Origin: an uncultured Bacteroidales bacterium
GTDB lineage: Bacteria; Bacteroidota; Bacteroidia; Bacteroidales; UBA932
Assembly (NCBI GenBank): GCA_905235085.1
Contig: CAJOKD010000006.1
Span: 1-64,000 of the forward strand
Length of the DNA: 64,000 bases
Direction: 5' to 3'
Under the pieces are notes generated by a model, which saw nothing but the letters and a program-made list of their open reading frames with translations, was not told the origin of the DNA and ran no database searches. The first letter of the stretch is position 1; every line of letters begins with the position of its first letter. This document shows, piece by piece, positions 9,229 to 16,741 of the stretch. The position numbers and the translations under genes are program-made.

Positions 9229-9777
9229 TTGACAGACCACGAAATAATCCAGCTATTCAAGGATGGACAGCAGGACAAGGCTTTCAACGGGATAGTAGCA
9301 TCCTATAGTGAAAGGTTGTACTGGCATGTCAGGCATTTCGTGTGCAGTCACGAAGACACCAACGATCTGCTCCAGGACATATTCCTGAAAGTATGGAACT
9401 CTCTCCCCGGCTTCCGCGGGGAATCCAGCCTCTACACCTGGCTTTACAGGATAGCAACCAACGAAACCCTCAACCACCTGAGAAAGCAGAAGATCCGTTC
9501 CGCCCTCCAGTTCGAAAGCCTTTCTTCCGAGATGGATCGAAGGATCGACGAAGACCCTTTCTTCAACGGAGATTCACTGCAGAGGGAGCTTTCCAAGGCT
9601 GTTGCCAAGCTTCCCGACAAACAGAGGACAGTATTCATCTTGCGCTATTTCGAGGAAGCCTCGTACGAGGAAATCTCCGAGATCCTGGGGACATCTGTGG
9701 GAGCCCTGAAAGCCTCCTACCACTTCGCCGCGGAGAAGGTGAAGGCAGAACTGCAAAAAAATACCGGCAGCTATTAA
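9229..9777 (+). CDS. ECF-type RNA polymerase sigma factor
   Basis: The 182-residue protein is a sigma-70 family ECF factor. Region 2 spans about 15-90 (DLLQDIFLKVWNSLPGF, then YTWLYRIATNETLNHLR) and region 4 spans about 120-175 (LPDKQRTVFILRYFEEASYEEISEIL). The start appears to be TTG: an in-frame TAG at 9214 excludes anything further upstream and no early ATG keeps region 2 intact. It is followed by a one-helix membrane protein and a secreted protein, the usual arrangement of an envelope-signal sigma cassette in Bacteroidetes. The specific stimulus cannot be inferred. Confidence 0.92.
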   Translation: MTDHEIIQLFKDGQQDKAFNGIVASYSERLYWHVRHFVCSHEDTNDLLQDIFLKVWNSLPGFRGESSLYTWLYRIATNETLNHLRKQKIRSALQFESLSSEMDRRIDEDPFFNGDSLQRELSKAVAKLPDKQRTVFILRYFEEASYEEISEILGTSVGALKASYHFAAEKVKAELQKNTGSY

Positions 9778-9811
9778 ACCCTGATAACACATATATGTCA
9801 AATAATTGAAA

Positions 9812-10219
9812 ATGAACACAGGAAAGGAAATATTCGAGAAAGTCGGGAAACCTGCTTTCAGAGTACCGGACGGGTATTTCGAAGGGCTCGGGGAACGCCT
9901 CGGGAGAATCCCTTCGGAGCACGCCCGCACGGAGGTCGGACCTTGGATGAAGGTCAAGCCTTACCTTGCACTGGCCGCCGGCTTTGCCATCGTTTTCGCC
10001 ATCGGGACAACCGTCCTGAAGACAACGGCTTCGAAACAGTCCGCGGACCAGCCTTACAATGAAATTTTCGCAGATATGGTCTCCGTCTCCCAGCCTGATC
10101 TGTTTCTCCTGGGGCTGTACACTGAAGATAGTCCGCTTACCGATGAGGACATCATCGAATACCTGATCGAAAGCGGAGTGTCTGCAGAACAGATTGAATT
10201 TGCAAGACAAGAAGAATAA
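9812..10219 (+). CDS. One-pass membrane protein, putative anti-sigma partner
   Basis: A 135-residue protein of unknown family. The N-terminal 45 residues (with FRVPDGYFEGLGERL) would be cytoplasmic, one helix lies at about 48-68 (YLALAAGFAIVFAIGTTVL), and an acidic tail follows (DEDIIEYLIESGVSAEQIEF). Topology and its place between the ECF sigma gene and a periplasmic protein suggest an anti-sigma or sensor role. I see no zinc-binding HxxxCxxC motif. The ATG at 9812 is preferred to an in-frame TTG two codons upstream. Confidence 0.7.
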   Translation: MNTGKEIFEKVGKPAFRVPDGYFEGLGERLGRIPSEHARTEVGPWMKVKPYLALAAGFAIVFAIGTTVLKTTASKQSADQPYNEIFADMVSVSQPDLFLLGLYTEDSPLTDEDIIEYLIESGVSAEQIEFARQEE

Positions 10220-10225
10220 CTGAAT

Positions 10226-10690
10226 ATGAAAAGAATACTTACGGTGGCTCTGGCAACGGTCTTGATCCTTCTCTCCGCCACGAGTAGCCAGGCACAGGAA
10301 AAGAAGAACAAGAAGTTAGTGCAGGACAAATGGAAGGTCGAGAAGATAGCGTTCCTGAGCGATGCAATGGAACTGACTTCCGCCGAAGCCGAGAAGTTCT
10401 GGCCGGTATACAACAAGGCCGAGGCAGAAAAGAAAGCATCCTGGAAAACGATCCTTGATGCTTACAAGGCTCTGGAAGCCGCCCTGGATTCGGGAAAGGA
10501 TGAAAAGGAAACCGCAGTTCTCCTGGACAAGTACATCAATGCCGTGCAGAGCGGAAAAGATATCGACGAGAAATACGTCGCCGAATACAGGAAATTCCTG
10601 TCAAACAGGAAAGTCGCGAAACTGTTCATAGCCGAGGAGGCGTTCAGGCGTCATCAAATCCACCGACTGAACAAGCAAGGAAACAAGTAA
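10226..10690 (+). CDS. Secreted CpxP/Spy-like helical protein of sigma cassette
   Basis: This 154-residue protein has a clear Sec signal peptide (MKRILTVALATVLILLSATSSQA, cleaved near residue 23) and an all-helical, Lys/Glu-rich body. AMELTSAEAEKFWPVYNKAE resembles the LTxxQ-like repeat of CpxP/Spy periplasmic proteins, which sense or buffer misfolded proteins. Such proteins often follow ECF sigma genes in Bacteroidetes. It starts 6 bp after the putative anti-sigma gene. Function is inferred from fold and context only. Confidence 0.65.
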   Translation: MKRILTVALATVLILLSATSSQAQEKKNKKLVQDKWKVEKIAFLSDAMELTSAEAEKFWPVYNKAEAEKKASWKTILDAYKALEAALDSGKDEKETAVLLDKYINAVQSGKDIDEKYVAEYRKFLSNRKVAKLFIAEEAFRRHQIHRLNKQGNK

Positions 10691-10730
10691 CAGATTATTA
10701 ATCAGGATAAAAATGGTAAGGTTAGTTTGA

Positions 10731-11474
10731 TTACAACAGATAGTCTGTTACTAGGGAAGCATGCTGTGAAGTACGCTTCCCTTCTTTGTCTGACAACACC
10801 ATCTCTGACTCTTCCACTACCGTGGCAGGCTCTCCCGGCAACCTGCGTCTGAACCTGACGATGATGCGTGAATATGGTTTGCCCTCTTTCGTACGTATCC
10901 TCAGCATCCTCCACGGAACAAAACCGCACATCCGCGCGAACCTCAAGAGCTGGGCTTCGATACCGGCGGGCAGGATCATCGACACCCGGCCTTCCTGAGA
11001 AAGGTTGACTGACGCATATTCAAGTATTTCCCTGTATGACAGTGTGTCGCCTGTGTGTCTGGCTGCATTGCGCCTGGCATCCGGGGCGTTGAGGGAATTG
11101 TCGAAGAACGGAGGGTTGGATACTATCAGGTCCGGCTGTACGCGCTCTCCCGGGTCCGTCCTGAAATATTCCTGAAGGCTTGTCCCTAGTGCTTCCAGAT
11201 GCCTGCACCAAGGGGAAGCAGCGAAGTTCCCTGCAGCCTCGGTTGCAGACGGCCCGTCCACGTCGATGCCAAGTATCCTGAAGTCATCCCCGAACTGTGC
11301 GAGTTTCTGCGCCAGCATCAAGGCGACCACTCCGGTCCCGGTACCTATGTCGAGGACGGAACGGTCTGTCGGAAACACCTCGGTGACAGCACCTAGAAGC
11401 ACTCCGTCGGTATTAACCTTCATCGCGGAGCGCTCGTTGAGCACATCGAACTGCTTGAAATGGAATATTCCCAT
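10731..11474 (-). CDS. trmN6: tRNA1(Val) (adenine-37-N6)-methyltransferase family (TrmN6/YfiC)
   Basis: A 247-residue class I SAM-dependent methyltransferase. The SAM site VLDIGTGTGVVALML lies at about 40-54, and the N6-adenine catalytic motif NPPFF is at about 119-123. The opening FHFKQFDVLNERSAMKVNTDGVLLG is typical of the TrmN6/YfiC family, which methylates A37 of tRNA-Val. It follows lolD by 13 bp and is probably cotranscribed with it. Exact tRNA specificity rests on family assignment. Confidence 0.88.
   Translation of the reverse strand: MGIFHFKQFDVLNERSAMKVNTDGVLLGAVTEVFPTDRSVLDIGTGTGVVALMLAQKLAQFGDDFRILGIDVDGPSATEAAGNFAASPWCRHLEALGTSLQEYFRTDPGERVQPDLIVSNPPFFDNSLNAPDARRNAARHTGDTLSYREILEYASVNLSQEGRVSMILPAGIEAQLLRFARMCGFVPWRMLRIRTKEGKPYSRIIVRFRRRLPGEPATVVEESEMVLSDKEGKRTSQHASLVTDYLL
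10753..10785 (+). terminator. Possible terminator after the sigma cassette
   Basis: GGGAAGC at 10754-10760 pairs with GCTTCCC at 10775-10781 and is followed by TTCTTTG. It overlaps the 3' end of the convergent trmN6 gene. The loop is 14 nt and the T-run is weak. Confidence 0.35.
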
Positions 11475-11487
11475 CTACGGGAAAGGT

Positions 11488-12147
11488 TTATTCATCCACG
11501 AACTGGCCGTCCCGCATAAACAGCGACCTGTCGCACATCCGTGCGAGGTCCGGGTCGTGGGTGACGATTACGATAGTCTGGCCGTAATTGTCGCGGAGGT
11601 CGAAGAAAAGCTTGTGTATTTCGTCCTTGGTCTTCGAGTCGAGGTTGCCGGAGGGCTCATCGGCGAAGAGGATCGCCGGATCGTTGACCAGGGCCCTGGC
11701 TATGGCGACTCTCTGCTGTTCCCCGCCGGAAAGTTCTGACGGTTTGTGGTCCATCCTCTCGGAAAGCCCCATATCCGAAAGCAGCCTTTCTGCCGCGGAA
11801 TGGGCATCCTTGTCCGAGCGGCCCGCTATGAAAGCCGGAATCATCACGTTTTCGAGGGCGGTGAATTCAGGCAGGAGATGATGGAACTGGAATACGAAAC
11901 CGATCTTGCGGTTCCTGAAGGAAGAAAGTTCCTTGCTTCCGAGCCGGAGTACGGAAGTGCCGTCTATCTCCAGCGATCCCGCATCAGGAGTGGAGAGTGT
12001 GCCCAGGATCTGCAGGAGGGTCGACTTCCCGGCTCCCGAAGCCCCCATAATGGATACTACTTCGGATTTCCCGACCTGGAAATCTATACCCTTGAGGACC
12101 TTCAAGTCCCCGAAACTCTTCTCTATGCCCTTTGCCTGAATTATCAT
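11488..12147 (-). CDS. lolD: LolD-type ABC transporter ATPase
   Basis: A 219-residue ABC ATPase of the LolD/MacB group. It has Walker [10 protein letters not shown], the Q-loop [19 protein letters not shown], signature [14 protein letters not shown], Walker [13 protein letters not shown] and the switch His in VTHDPDLA. LolD drives lipoprotein release from the inner membrane with LolC/E; no permease gene is adjacent, so the partner is encoded elsewhere. The ATG at 12147 is chosen over an in-frame TTG at 12165 that overlaps the promoter. A 16-bp perfect palindrome overlaps the -7 box upstream. Confidence 0.88.
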   Translation of the reverse strand: MIIQAKGIEKSFGDLKVLKGIDFQVGKSEVVSIMGASGAGKSTLLQILGTLSTPDAGSLEIDGTSVLRLGSKELSSFRNRKIGFVFQFHHLLPEFTALENVMIPAFIAGRSDKDAHSAAERLLSDMGLSERMDHKPSELSGGEQQRVAIARALVNDPAILFADEPSGNLDSKTKDEIHKLFFDLRDNYGQTIVIVTHDPDLARMCDRSLFMRDGQFVDE

Positions 12148-12153
12148 AATCCG

Positions 12154-12170
12154 ATATTTGTACAAATATA
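12154..12170 (-). promoter_or_regulatory. lolD -7 box inside a 16-bp palindrome
   Basis: The minus strand reads TATATTTG at 12170-12163. The perfect palindrome ATATTTGTACAAATAT covers 12154-12169, overlapping the box and probable start site. It could be an operator, or a chance consequence of two facing AT-rich boxes. Confidence 0.45.
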
Positions 12171-12239
12171 ATCAAAAAGGCAAAAAGAAAAGAGGATAAC
12201 TTCGAAGTCACTTGGACTTGTCAGTCATCCTCTATTATG

Positions 12240-12313
12240 TCGGGGTACAGTGACTCGAACACTGGACCCTCTGGTCCCAAACCAGATGCGCTAGCCAACT
12301 GCGCCACACCCCG
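12240..12313 (-). tRNA. tRNA-Pro (anticodon TGG)
   Basis: A full cloverleaf on the minus strand. The acceptor CGGGGTG pairs with TACCCCG, the anticodon stem TCTGG/CCAGA encloses loop TTTGGGA with anticodon TGG, and the T arm is CAGTG-TTCGAGT-CACTG. G72 and A73 fit proline identity. The 3' CCA is not encoded. Confidence 0.95.
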
Positions 12314-12385
12314 ATTGCCTTTCCCTCGGAAAAGGACTGCAAAGATATCCTAATTTTGGGAAATAGCAAAATTATTTTCAAAAAA

Positions 12386-14086
12386 TCATCGGCCGCCGCC
12401 TCCGAATCCTCCGCCGGAAAATCCTCCGCCGCCGCCCCAGGAAGCCATTCCACCGCCGCCTCCCCAGCGCATTCCTCCTCCACCGGAGCCGGAACCCATA
12501 GGGTAGGATGAAGCAGCACCGTTGAAAGAACGGGAAGTATTGTTGATCATATCCCACAGCACTACCGGAGTCACATCCTGTGTCTGCGAAGCGATGGTCT
12601 GGGACAGGGTGAAGTATTCAGGACATACCTTCTTGAAATCCTTGATGACCTGGTCGGCGATGCCGTAGAGCGAAGCGAAGATCAGGTAATTATTCCATAG
12701 TCCTACTTCAACCACACCGCGGTCCTTAATGAGGGTGAAGTCCTTGAGGAATCTCCGGAGTCCGAAGACCTCGCGCACATCCTTGGCCTCGAGGCCGTAA
12801 GGAGATGTCTGCTTCGGAAGCTTCTGCTGCCAGGCATACAGCTTCTCCGAATGGGCATATGCCCACCTCTTCAACTCGTTCTGCTGGAGGATGGAATCCT
12901 TGCCAGCCGCTTCCTTAATGAAACCGAACACCTCGGCTTCCAGTTCAGAGTCGACATTGTGCACGGCGTCGTCCGGGGTCTGGTATTCCTTGATCCTGAA
13001 TGCAGGTTTCTTGAGATTCTGAGGCACTATCTCAAATGCACCCTTGTAGAAAAGACGCATTATGTAGGCCGCGGTCAGGTTCTTCCTTTCCTCCTCGATC
13101 TTGCCGGAATACACCTCCAGGATGCTGCAGGCCTTCCTCAGATCGCCGTCGACCGGCACCCCGCGGAACCACTCTACATCCTTCATCTTTCCTCCCAGGA
13201 GTTCTTCCTTTTTCTTCTTTGCTTTCCACGCCGCACGGGCGGTACCGACCCCGAAAAGGACGAATATTCCGACCAGGATAAGGTTGAAGATGTTGAAGAA
13301 GAAGGCCATGAGCCTGTCTTTGAAAGACTTGTTCTGTTCGCTTTCAGGATCCGTGTAGTCGCTGCCCTCCATCGCCGCCTCGCGCACCTGGTCGAAGGTC
13401 CGCTCTTCTGTAACGGCAGGAGTGAATATTCCCTTTTCGAAACCGGCAAGGACAATCATGCCGCTCTGCTTGGAGAACTTCTCGGAGGTCCAGGCCTTGA
13501 CCGAGCCTTCGAGCAAGTTGATCTCGCCCTTGTACCCGAACGCCCACACCCTGGTATTGTCCGACGTCAGGATTGTGCCCGACTTCCATATCCTAAGGCT
13601 GACCTGCCTCGGAGGGGAGCCCTGCCCCCTGGTGACGAACATATGGTTGAAACCGTCCAGGTCTTCGTGGCCCTTGACAAGGTTATGGAGCAGGTATTCG
13701 ACGGTATAGACATGGTGGCCGCTGCTGCCGATTCCCCAGCAGACCTCGTAGCCGTTGGTTTTCCTAACGAAGCCGCATCTGCGGGTCTTGGCCTGACGAG
13801 AGCGGTTTATGTCCCAGTCTCCTTCGTTGACGAACTGCGCACCGGTCTCGTCGGTGACCTTCAGGCCACTGATATCCATGTCATTGCTGAAAAGGTTATC
13901 CTTGACGAGATACCACTCGGTGATATTGTCCGATACGTCGATGTGCCAAACCTCCGTCACGACGGCAGAACCGTTGTCCAGAAGCTTGACGTCGATCCCC
14001 AACGAATCAACCTCGCTCTGGGCGAAGGACAATGTGGAGGAAAAAAGCAGGAACGCGACGCTCAGGAACACCTGAAGACGTCTCAT
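12386..14086 (-). CDS. DUF2207 family membrane protein, glycine-rich tail
   Basis: The 566-residue protein has a signal peptide (MRRLQVFLSVAFLLFSSTLSFA), an extracytoplasmic beta-rich N-terminal domain, a membrane helix at about 245-265 (FFFNIFNLILVGIFVLFGVG) and a C-terminal half with a further hydrophobic stretch. It ends in a glycine-rich tail (repeats of GGGGG with Trp, Met and Phe). This layout matches the DUF2207 family, commonly paired with LemA as here (start 4 bp after lemA). Function is unknown; a membrane-remodelling or stress role is sometimes proposed. The ATG at 14086 is preferred because it starts the signal peptide. Confidence 0.85.
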   Translation of the reverse strand: MRRLQVFLSVAFLLFSSTLSFAQSEVDSLGIDVKLLDNGSAVVTEVWHIDVSDNITEWYLVKDNLFSNDMDISGLKVTDETGAQFVNEGDWDINRSRQAKTRRCGFVRKTNGYEVCWGIGSSGHHVYTVEYLLHNLVKGHEDLDGFNHMFVTRGQGSPPRQVSLRIWKSGTILTSDNTRVWAFGYKGEINLLEGSVKAWTSEKFSKQSGMIVLAGFEKGIFTPAVTEERTFDQVREAAMEGSDYTDPESEQNKSFKDRLMAFFFNIFNLILVGIFVLFGVGTARAAWKAKKKKEELLGGKMKDVEWFRGVPVDGDLRKACSILEVYSGKIEEERKNLTAAYIMRLFYKGAFEIVPQNLKKPAFRIKEYQTPDDAVHNVDSELEAEVFGFIKEAAGKDSILQQNELKRWAYAHSEKLYAWQQKLPKQTSPYGLEAKDVREVFGLRRFLKDFTLIKDRGVVEVGLWNNYLIFASLYGIADQVIKDFKKVCPEYFTLSQTIASQTQDVTPVVLWDMINNTSRSFNGAASSYPMGSGSGGGGMRWGGGGGMASWGGGGGFSGGGFGGGGR

Positions 14087-14090
14087 GACT

Positions 14091-14645
14091 TTACTTGTTG
14101 AATATGTCGGAAACAGAAGGTGCCTCGCTCTTGGCAGGATCCTCAGGAAGAAGTTCGTGCGTGGTGAACCCGAGCATCTTCGCAACTATGTTCGAAGGGA
14201 ACTGGCGCACCATCATATTCATCTTGGTCACGGAGTCGTTGTAGACCATCCTGCTGAGACGGACGTTCTCCTCGTACTGGCGGATGCTGGCCATGGTGTC
14301 GGCGAACATCTGGTTAGCCTTGAGGTCGGGATAAGCCTCTGCGACTGCATTGAGCCTGCTCAGGACCGACTGGATGGCGTTCTCCTGGTCTGCGATCTGC
14401 TCCGGAGATGCATTGTCGATCCTCCTCTTGGAAATCACGTCCGTGAGGGTGTCATGCTCATGCTTTGCATACTGCTTGGTCATTTCGACGAGGTTGGTGA
14501 CTGCGTCCCACCTGGTCTTGAGCTGTACGTTGATCTGTCCGAAAGCATTCTTCATCTTCTCGTCCAGGCTGACGAGGGAACGCTGGGTACTCCAGACATA
14601 GAGCCCGGCAATCACCAGCAAAGCGATTACAATAAGTGCTACCAT
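14091..14645 (-). CDS. lemA: LemA family protein
   Basis: A 184-residue protein with one N-terminal membrane helix (VALIVIALLVIAGLYVW) and a long helical domain. The LemA hallmarks are present: NAFGQINVQLKTRWDAVTNLVE at about 33-54, and YNDSVTKMNMMVRQFPSNIVAKMLGF near the C-terminus. The family is widespread and of unknown biochemical role. It is cotranscribed with the DUF2207 gene immediately downstream. Confidence 0.95.
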   Translation of the reverse strand: MVALIVIALLVIAGLYVWSTQRSLVSLDEKMKNAFGQINVQLKTRWDAVTNLVEMTKQYAKHEHDTLTDVISKRRIDNASPEQIADQENAIQSVLSRLNAVAEAYPDLKANQMFADTMASIRQYEENVRLSRMVYNDSVTKMNMMVRQFPSNIVAKMLGFTTHELLPEDPAKSEAPSVSDIFNK

Positions 14646-14678
14646 AGCATTAACGGATTATTTTCTTTAATGTTGTGT

Positions 14679-15317
14679 CTATCCCACCACCCAGACAAGC
14701 ACGTGGTTGTCGAAGGTGATGTATTCAAGTTCGAAATCTTCCTCGTAGCCGTCCTTGTGGATGAAGGTGGCGTCGAGTTCACCCTCGTCCTTGAGGCGGA
14801 AGCGGTCCACCTCGATCTGTTCGGCGAAATCCACGTGATATGCGGACACTCTCTTGAATATAGCTTCCTTGGCGCACCAGTAGATAGCCAGCTGCTCGTT
14901 CTTCTTCTCGTCGTCCAGGTCATCGATCTCATCCTCGGACAGAGCCTTCTTCTCGACCGAAGAGAAATCCCGGTCAAGGGACTCGATGTCTATACCCACG
15001 TCCTCGATGTCGTCGAGTATCACGGCGACATACTTACGTGTGTGTGAGATACTTATGTTCGTGACCATATTCTCGAGATACGGCTTGCCGTTGTCGTGAT
15101 GGCTCAGGTATACCTTTTCACCGAACAACTCGCACAGGAGAGCCCTGACCGCAAGCCTCTGCTTGCGGAGCGACTCGTTGCTGATGAACGATATCTCTTC
15201 CATCTCGTCGTTCGGGACGGAAGCGAGCGCACGAAGTTCTTCTTCAGTCTCGGTTATCTGCCATACTCCGATGACAGACCTTGTGTCTTCCAATTCTTTC
15301 TTTAGATATAGTGCCAT
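14679..15317 (-). CDS. 4'-phosphopantetheinyl transferase superfamily protein
   Basis: This 212-residue Sfp-like enzyme transfers the phosphopantetheine arm of CoA to a serine of carrier proteins. Visible motifs are ISISHTRKYVAVIL (about 88-101), the Mg2+-binding VGIDIESLDRDFS (about 107-119) and WCAKEAIFK (about 146-154). The length suits Sfp/Gsp-type enzymes rather than the about 120-residue AcpS. It is a candidate activator of acyl carrier proteins, including any for the polyketide-like locus at 52-64 kb, though it is not linked to it here. Confidence 0.88.
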   Translation of the reverse strand: MALYLKKELEDTRSVIGVWQITETEEELRALASVPNDEMEEISFISNESLRKQRLAVRALLCELFGEKVYLSHHDNGKPYLENMVTNISISHTRKYVAVILDDIEDVGIDIESLDRDFSSVEKKALSEDEIDDLDDEKKNEQLAIYWCAKEAIFKRVSAYHVDFAEQIEVDRFRLKDEGELDATFIHKDGYEEDFELEYITFDNHVLVWVVG

Positions 15318-15347
15318 ACTTGTATCAAATTCAGTTGATGGAAACGA

Positions 15348-15476
15348 TTACCGCCCCGCCAGGATAGCCTGCGGGCAGTTGTATTGCCAGATTTTGTTGA
15401 AATACGACAACGGATCCTCAGATCGGGGGTCCGCCTTTGATTTGCCGTCGGTATTTATAGAACTGGGAGGTTCCAT
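15348..15476 (-). CDS. Possible 42-residue small protein
   Basis: An ATG-started 42-codon open frame on the minus strand, 30 bp before the phosphopantetheinyl transferase gene. It begins MEPPSSINTDGKSKADP and ends with an aromatic/Cys segment (SYFNKIWQYNCPQAILAGR) unlike random sequence. An exact TATATTTG box lies 25 nt upstream. No family is recognised. It could instead be a structured leader of the downstream gene. It otherwise accounts for most of the 289-base gap before malate dehydrogenase. Confidence 0.4.
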   Translation of the reverse strand: MEPPSSINTDGKSKADPRSEDPLSYFNKIWQYNCPQAILAGR

Positions 15477-15500
15477 CTAAATCAGTAGTTCTTAACTTCG

Positions 15501-15508
15501 CAAATATA
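15501..15508 (-). promoter_or_regulatory. TATATTTG -7 box upstream of the small ORF/PPTase
   Basis: An exact TAnnTTTG element on the minus strand, 25 nt before the small ORF at 15476 and well placed to drive it and the phosphopantetheinyl transferase, lemA and DUF2207 genes. Confidence 0.5.
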
Positions 15509-15548
15509 ATCATTTTTTGAATATCAAAGAAAATACCACGGAATTTGT

Positions 15549-15556
15549 TATCTTTG
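15549..15556 (+). promoter_or_regulatory. TATCTTTG -7 box for malate dehydrogenase
   Basis: An exact TAnnTTTG element on the plus strand, giving a leader of about 45 nt before the ATG at 15607. Confidence 0.5.
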
Positions 15557-15606
15557 CCCTGCTTTGCGGAAAACAAAACGGAATAAACACACAAACAGTA
15601 TCTGAT

Positions 15607-16593
15607 ATGGGATTTCTTACAAATGAAAAACTGGTCATCGTCGGCGCAGCCGGAATGATCGGATCCAACATGGCCCAGACGGCGATGATGCTCAAGCTCA
15701 CGCCGAACATCTGCCTGTACGATGTCTATGAACCGGGCCTCAAGGGTGTCGTTGCGGAAATGGCGCACTGCGCATTCGAGGGTGCGAACATCACCTGGAC
15801 TACAGACGCCAAGACAGCTTTCAAGGATGCCAAGTACATCATTTCTTCCGGAGGAGCTCCCCGCAAGGAAGGTATGACCCGTGAGGACCTCCTCAAGGGC
15901 AACTGCCAGATCGCCGAGGAATTCGGAAAGAATGTCAAGAAATACTGCCCTGACGTCAAGCACGTCGTCGTCATCTTCAACCCTGCTGACCTTACAGGTC
16001 TTGTAGTCCTCCTCCATTCCGGACTTAAGCCTTCCCAGGTAACCACCCTGGCCGCTCTCGACTCCACTCGTCTCCAGACCGAACTTGCAAACGAGTTCAA
16101 GGTTCCTCAGTACAAGGTGACCGGAGCACGCACCTACGGTGGACACGGAGAGGCTATGGCCGTATTCGCATCCAAGGTCAAGATCGACGGAGTTCCTCTT
16201 TCCAAGAAGAAACTCTCTGCAAAGAAGTTCGAGGAGATCAAGCAGGCTACCATCCAGGGAGGATCCAACATCATCAAGCTCCGTGGCCGCAGCTCCTTCC
16301 AGAGCCCTGCCTACAACGCCGTGAAGATGATCGAGGCTGCGATGGGTGGCAAGAAATTCACCTGGCCTGCCGGAACCTATGTCAACGACGGGAAGTTCCA
16401 GAACGTTATGATGGCTATGCCTACCGTCATCGATGCCAACGGTGTAAGCTTCAAGGAGCCAAAGGGAACCGCTGCCGAGAAGAAGGCCCTCCAGGCCTCA
16501 TACGAGCATCTGTGCAAGATGCGCGATGAGATCATCGACCTCGGTATCATCCCTGCAGTCAAGGACTGGAAGAAAGTCAACAAGAACCTCTAG
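15607..16593 (+). CDS. mdh: Malate dehydrogenase
   Basis: NAD-dependent interconversion of malate and oxaloacetate, part of the reductive branch to fumarate and succinate. The 328-residue protein starts MGFLTNEKLVIVGAAGMIGSN with the Rossmann GAAGMIG at about 12-18, and the Bacteroides-type sequence continues with CLYDVYEPGLKGVVAEM. Substrate-site segments are GGAPRKEGMTREDLLKGN and the catalytic His within RTYGGHGEAM. The ATG at 15607 replaces an upstream in-frame TTG that lies before the promoter box. A strong hairpin follows the stop codon. Confidence 0.93.
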   Translation: MGFLTNEKLVIVGAAGMIGSNMAQTAMMLKLTPNICLYDVYEPGLKGVVAEMAHCAFEGANITWTTDAKTAFKDAKYIISSGGAPRKEGMTREDLLKGNCQIAEEFGKNVKKYCPDVKHVVVIFNPADLTGLVVLLHSGLKPSQVTTLAALDSTRLQTELANEFKVPQYKVTGARTYGGHGEAMAVFASKVKIDGVPLSKKKLSAKKFEEIKQATIQGGSNIIKLRGRSSFQSPAYNAVKMIEAAMGGKKFTWPAGTYVNDGKFQNVMMAMPTVIDANGVSFKEPKGTAAEKKALQASYEHLCKMRDEIIDLGIIPAVKDWKKVNKNL

Positions 16594-16615
16594 GCTGCCG
16601 CCGGGACAAGACAGA

Positions 16616-16649
16616 AAGGAGGCCTGCTTCGGAAGGAGCAGGCCTCCTT
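16616..16649 (+). terminator. Hairpin terminator after mdh
   Basis: A 12-bp perfect stem (AAGGAGGCCTGC at 16616-16627 with GCAGGCCTCCTT at 16638-16649) with a 10-nt loop lies 23 bases after the stop. The downstream run is TTCGTCTCC, so it has only a weak T-tract. Confidence 0.6.
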
Positions 16650-16705
16650 CGTCTCCGATCGGACTCTTTCGGCCTTTTATTCTTATATTTTTGCCATAAA
16701 AGTAC

Positions 16706-16713
16706 TATTTTTG
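16706..16713 (+). promoter_or_regulatory. TATTTTTG -7 box for the TPR-envC-tsaE operon
   Basis: An exact TAnnTTTG match 29 bases before the ATG at 16742. A second copy of TATTTTTG sits at 16686-16693. Confidence 0.5.
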
Positions 16714-16741
16714 CATAGACAACTCCGGTTAACGCACTGAT

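Noticed and set aside
12851..14101. A 416-codon plus-strand frame over the DUF2207 gene, and a 320-codon one at 14085-15047
   Set aside because: Both are reverse-strand shadows. The minus-strand frames hold signal peptides, LemA and phosphopantetheinyl transferase motifs.
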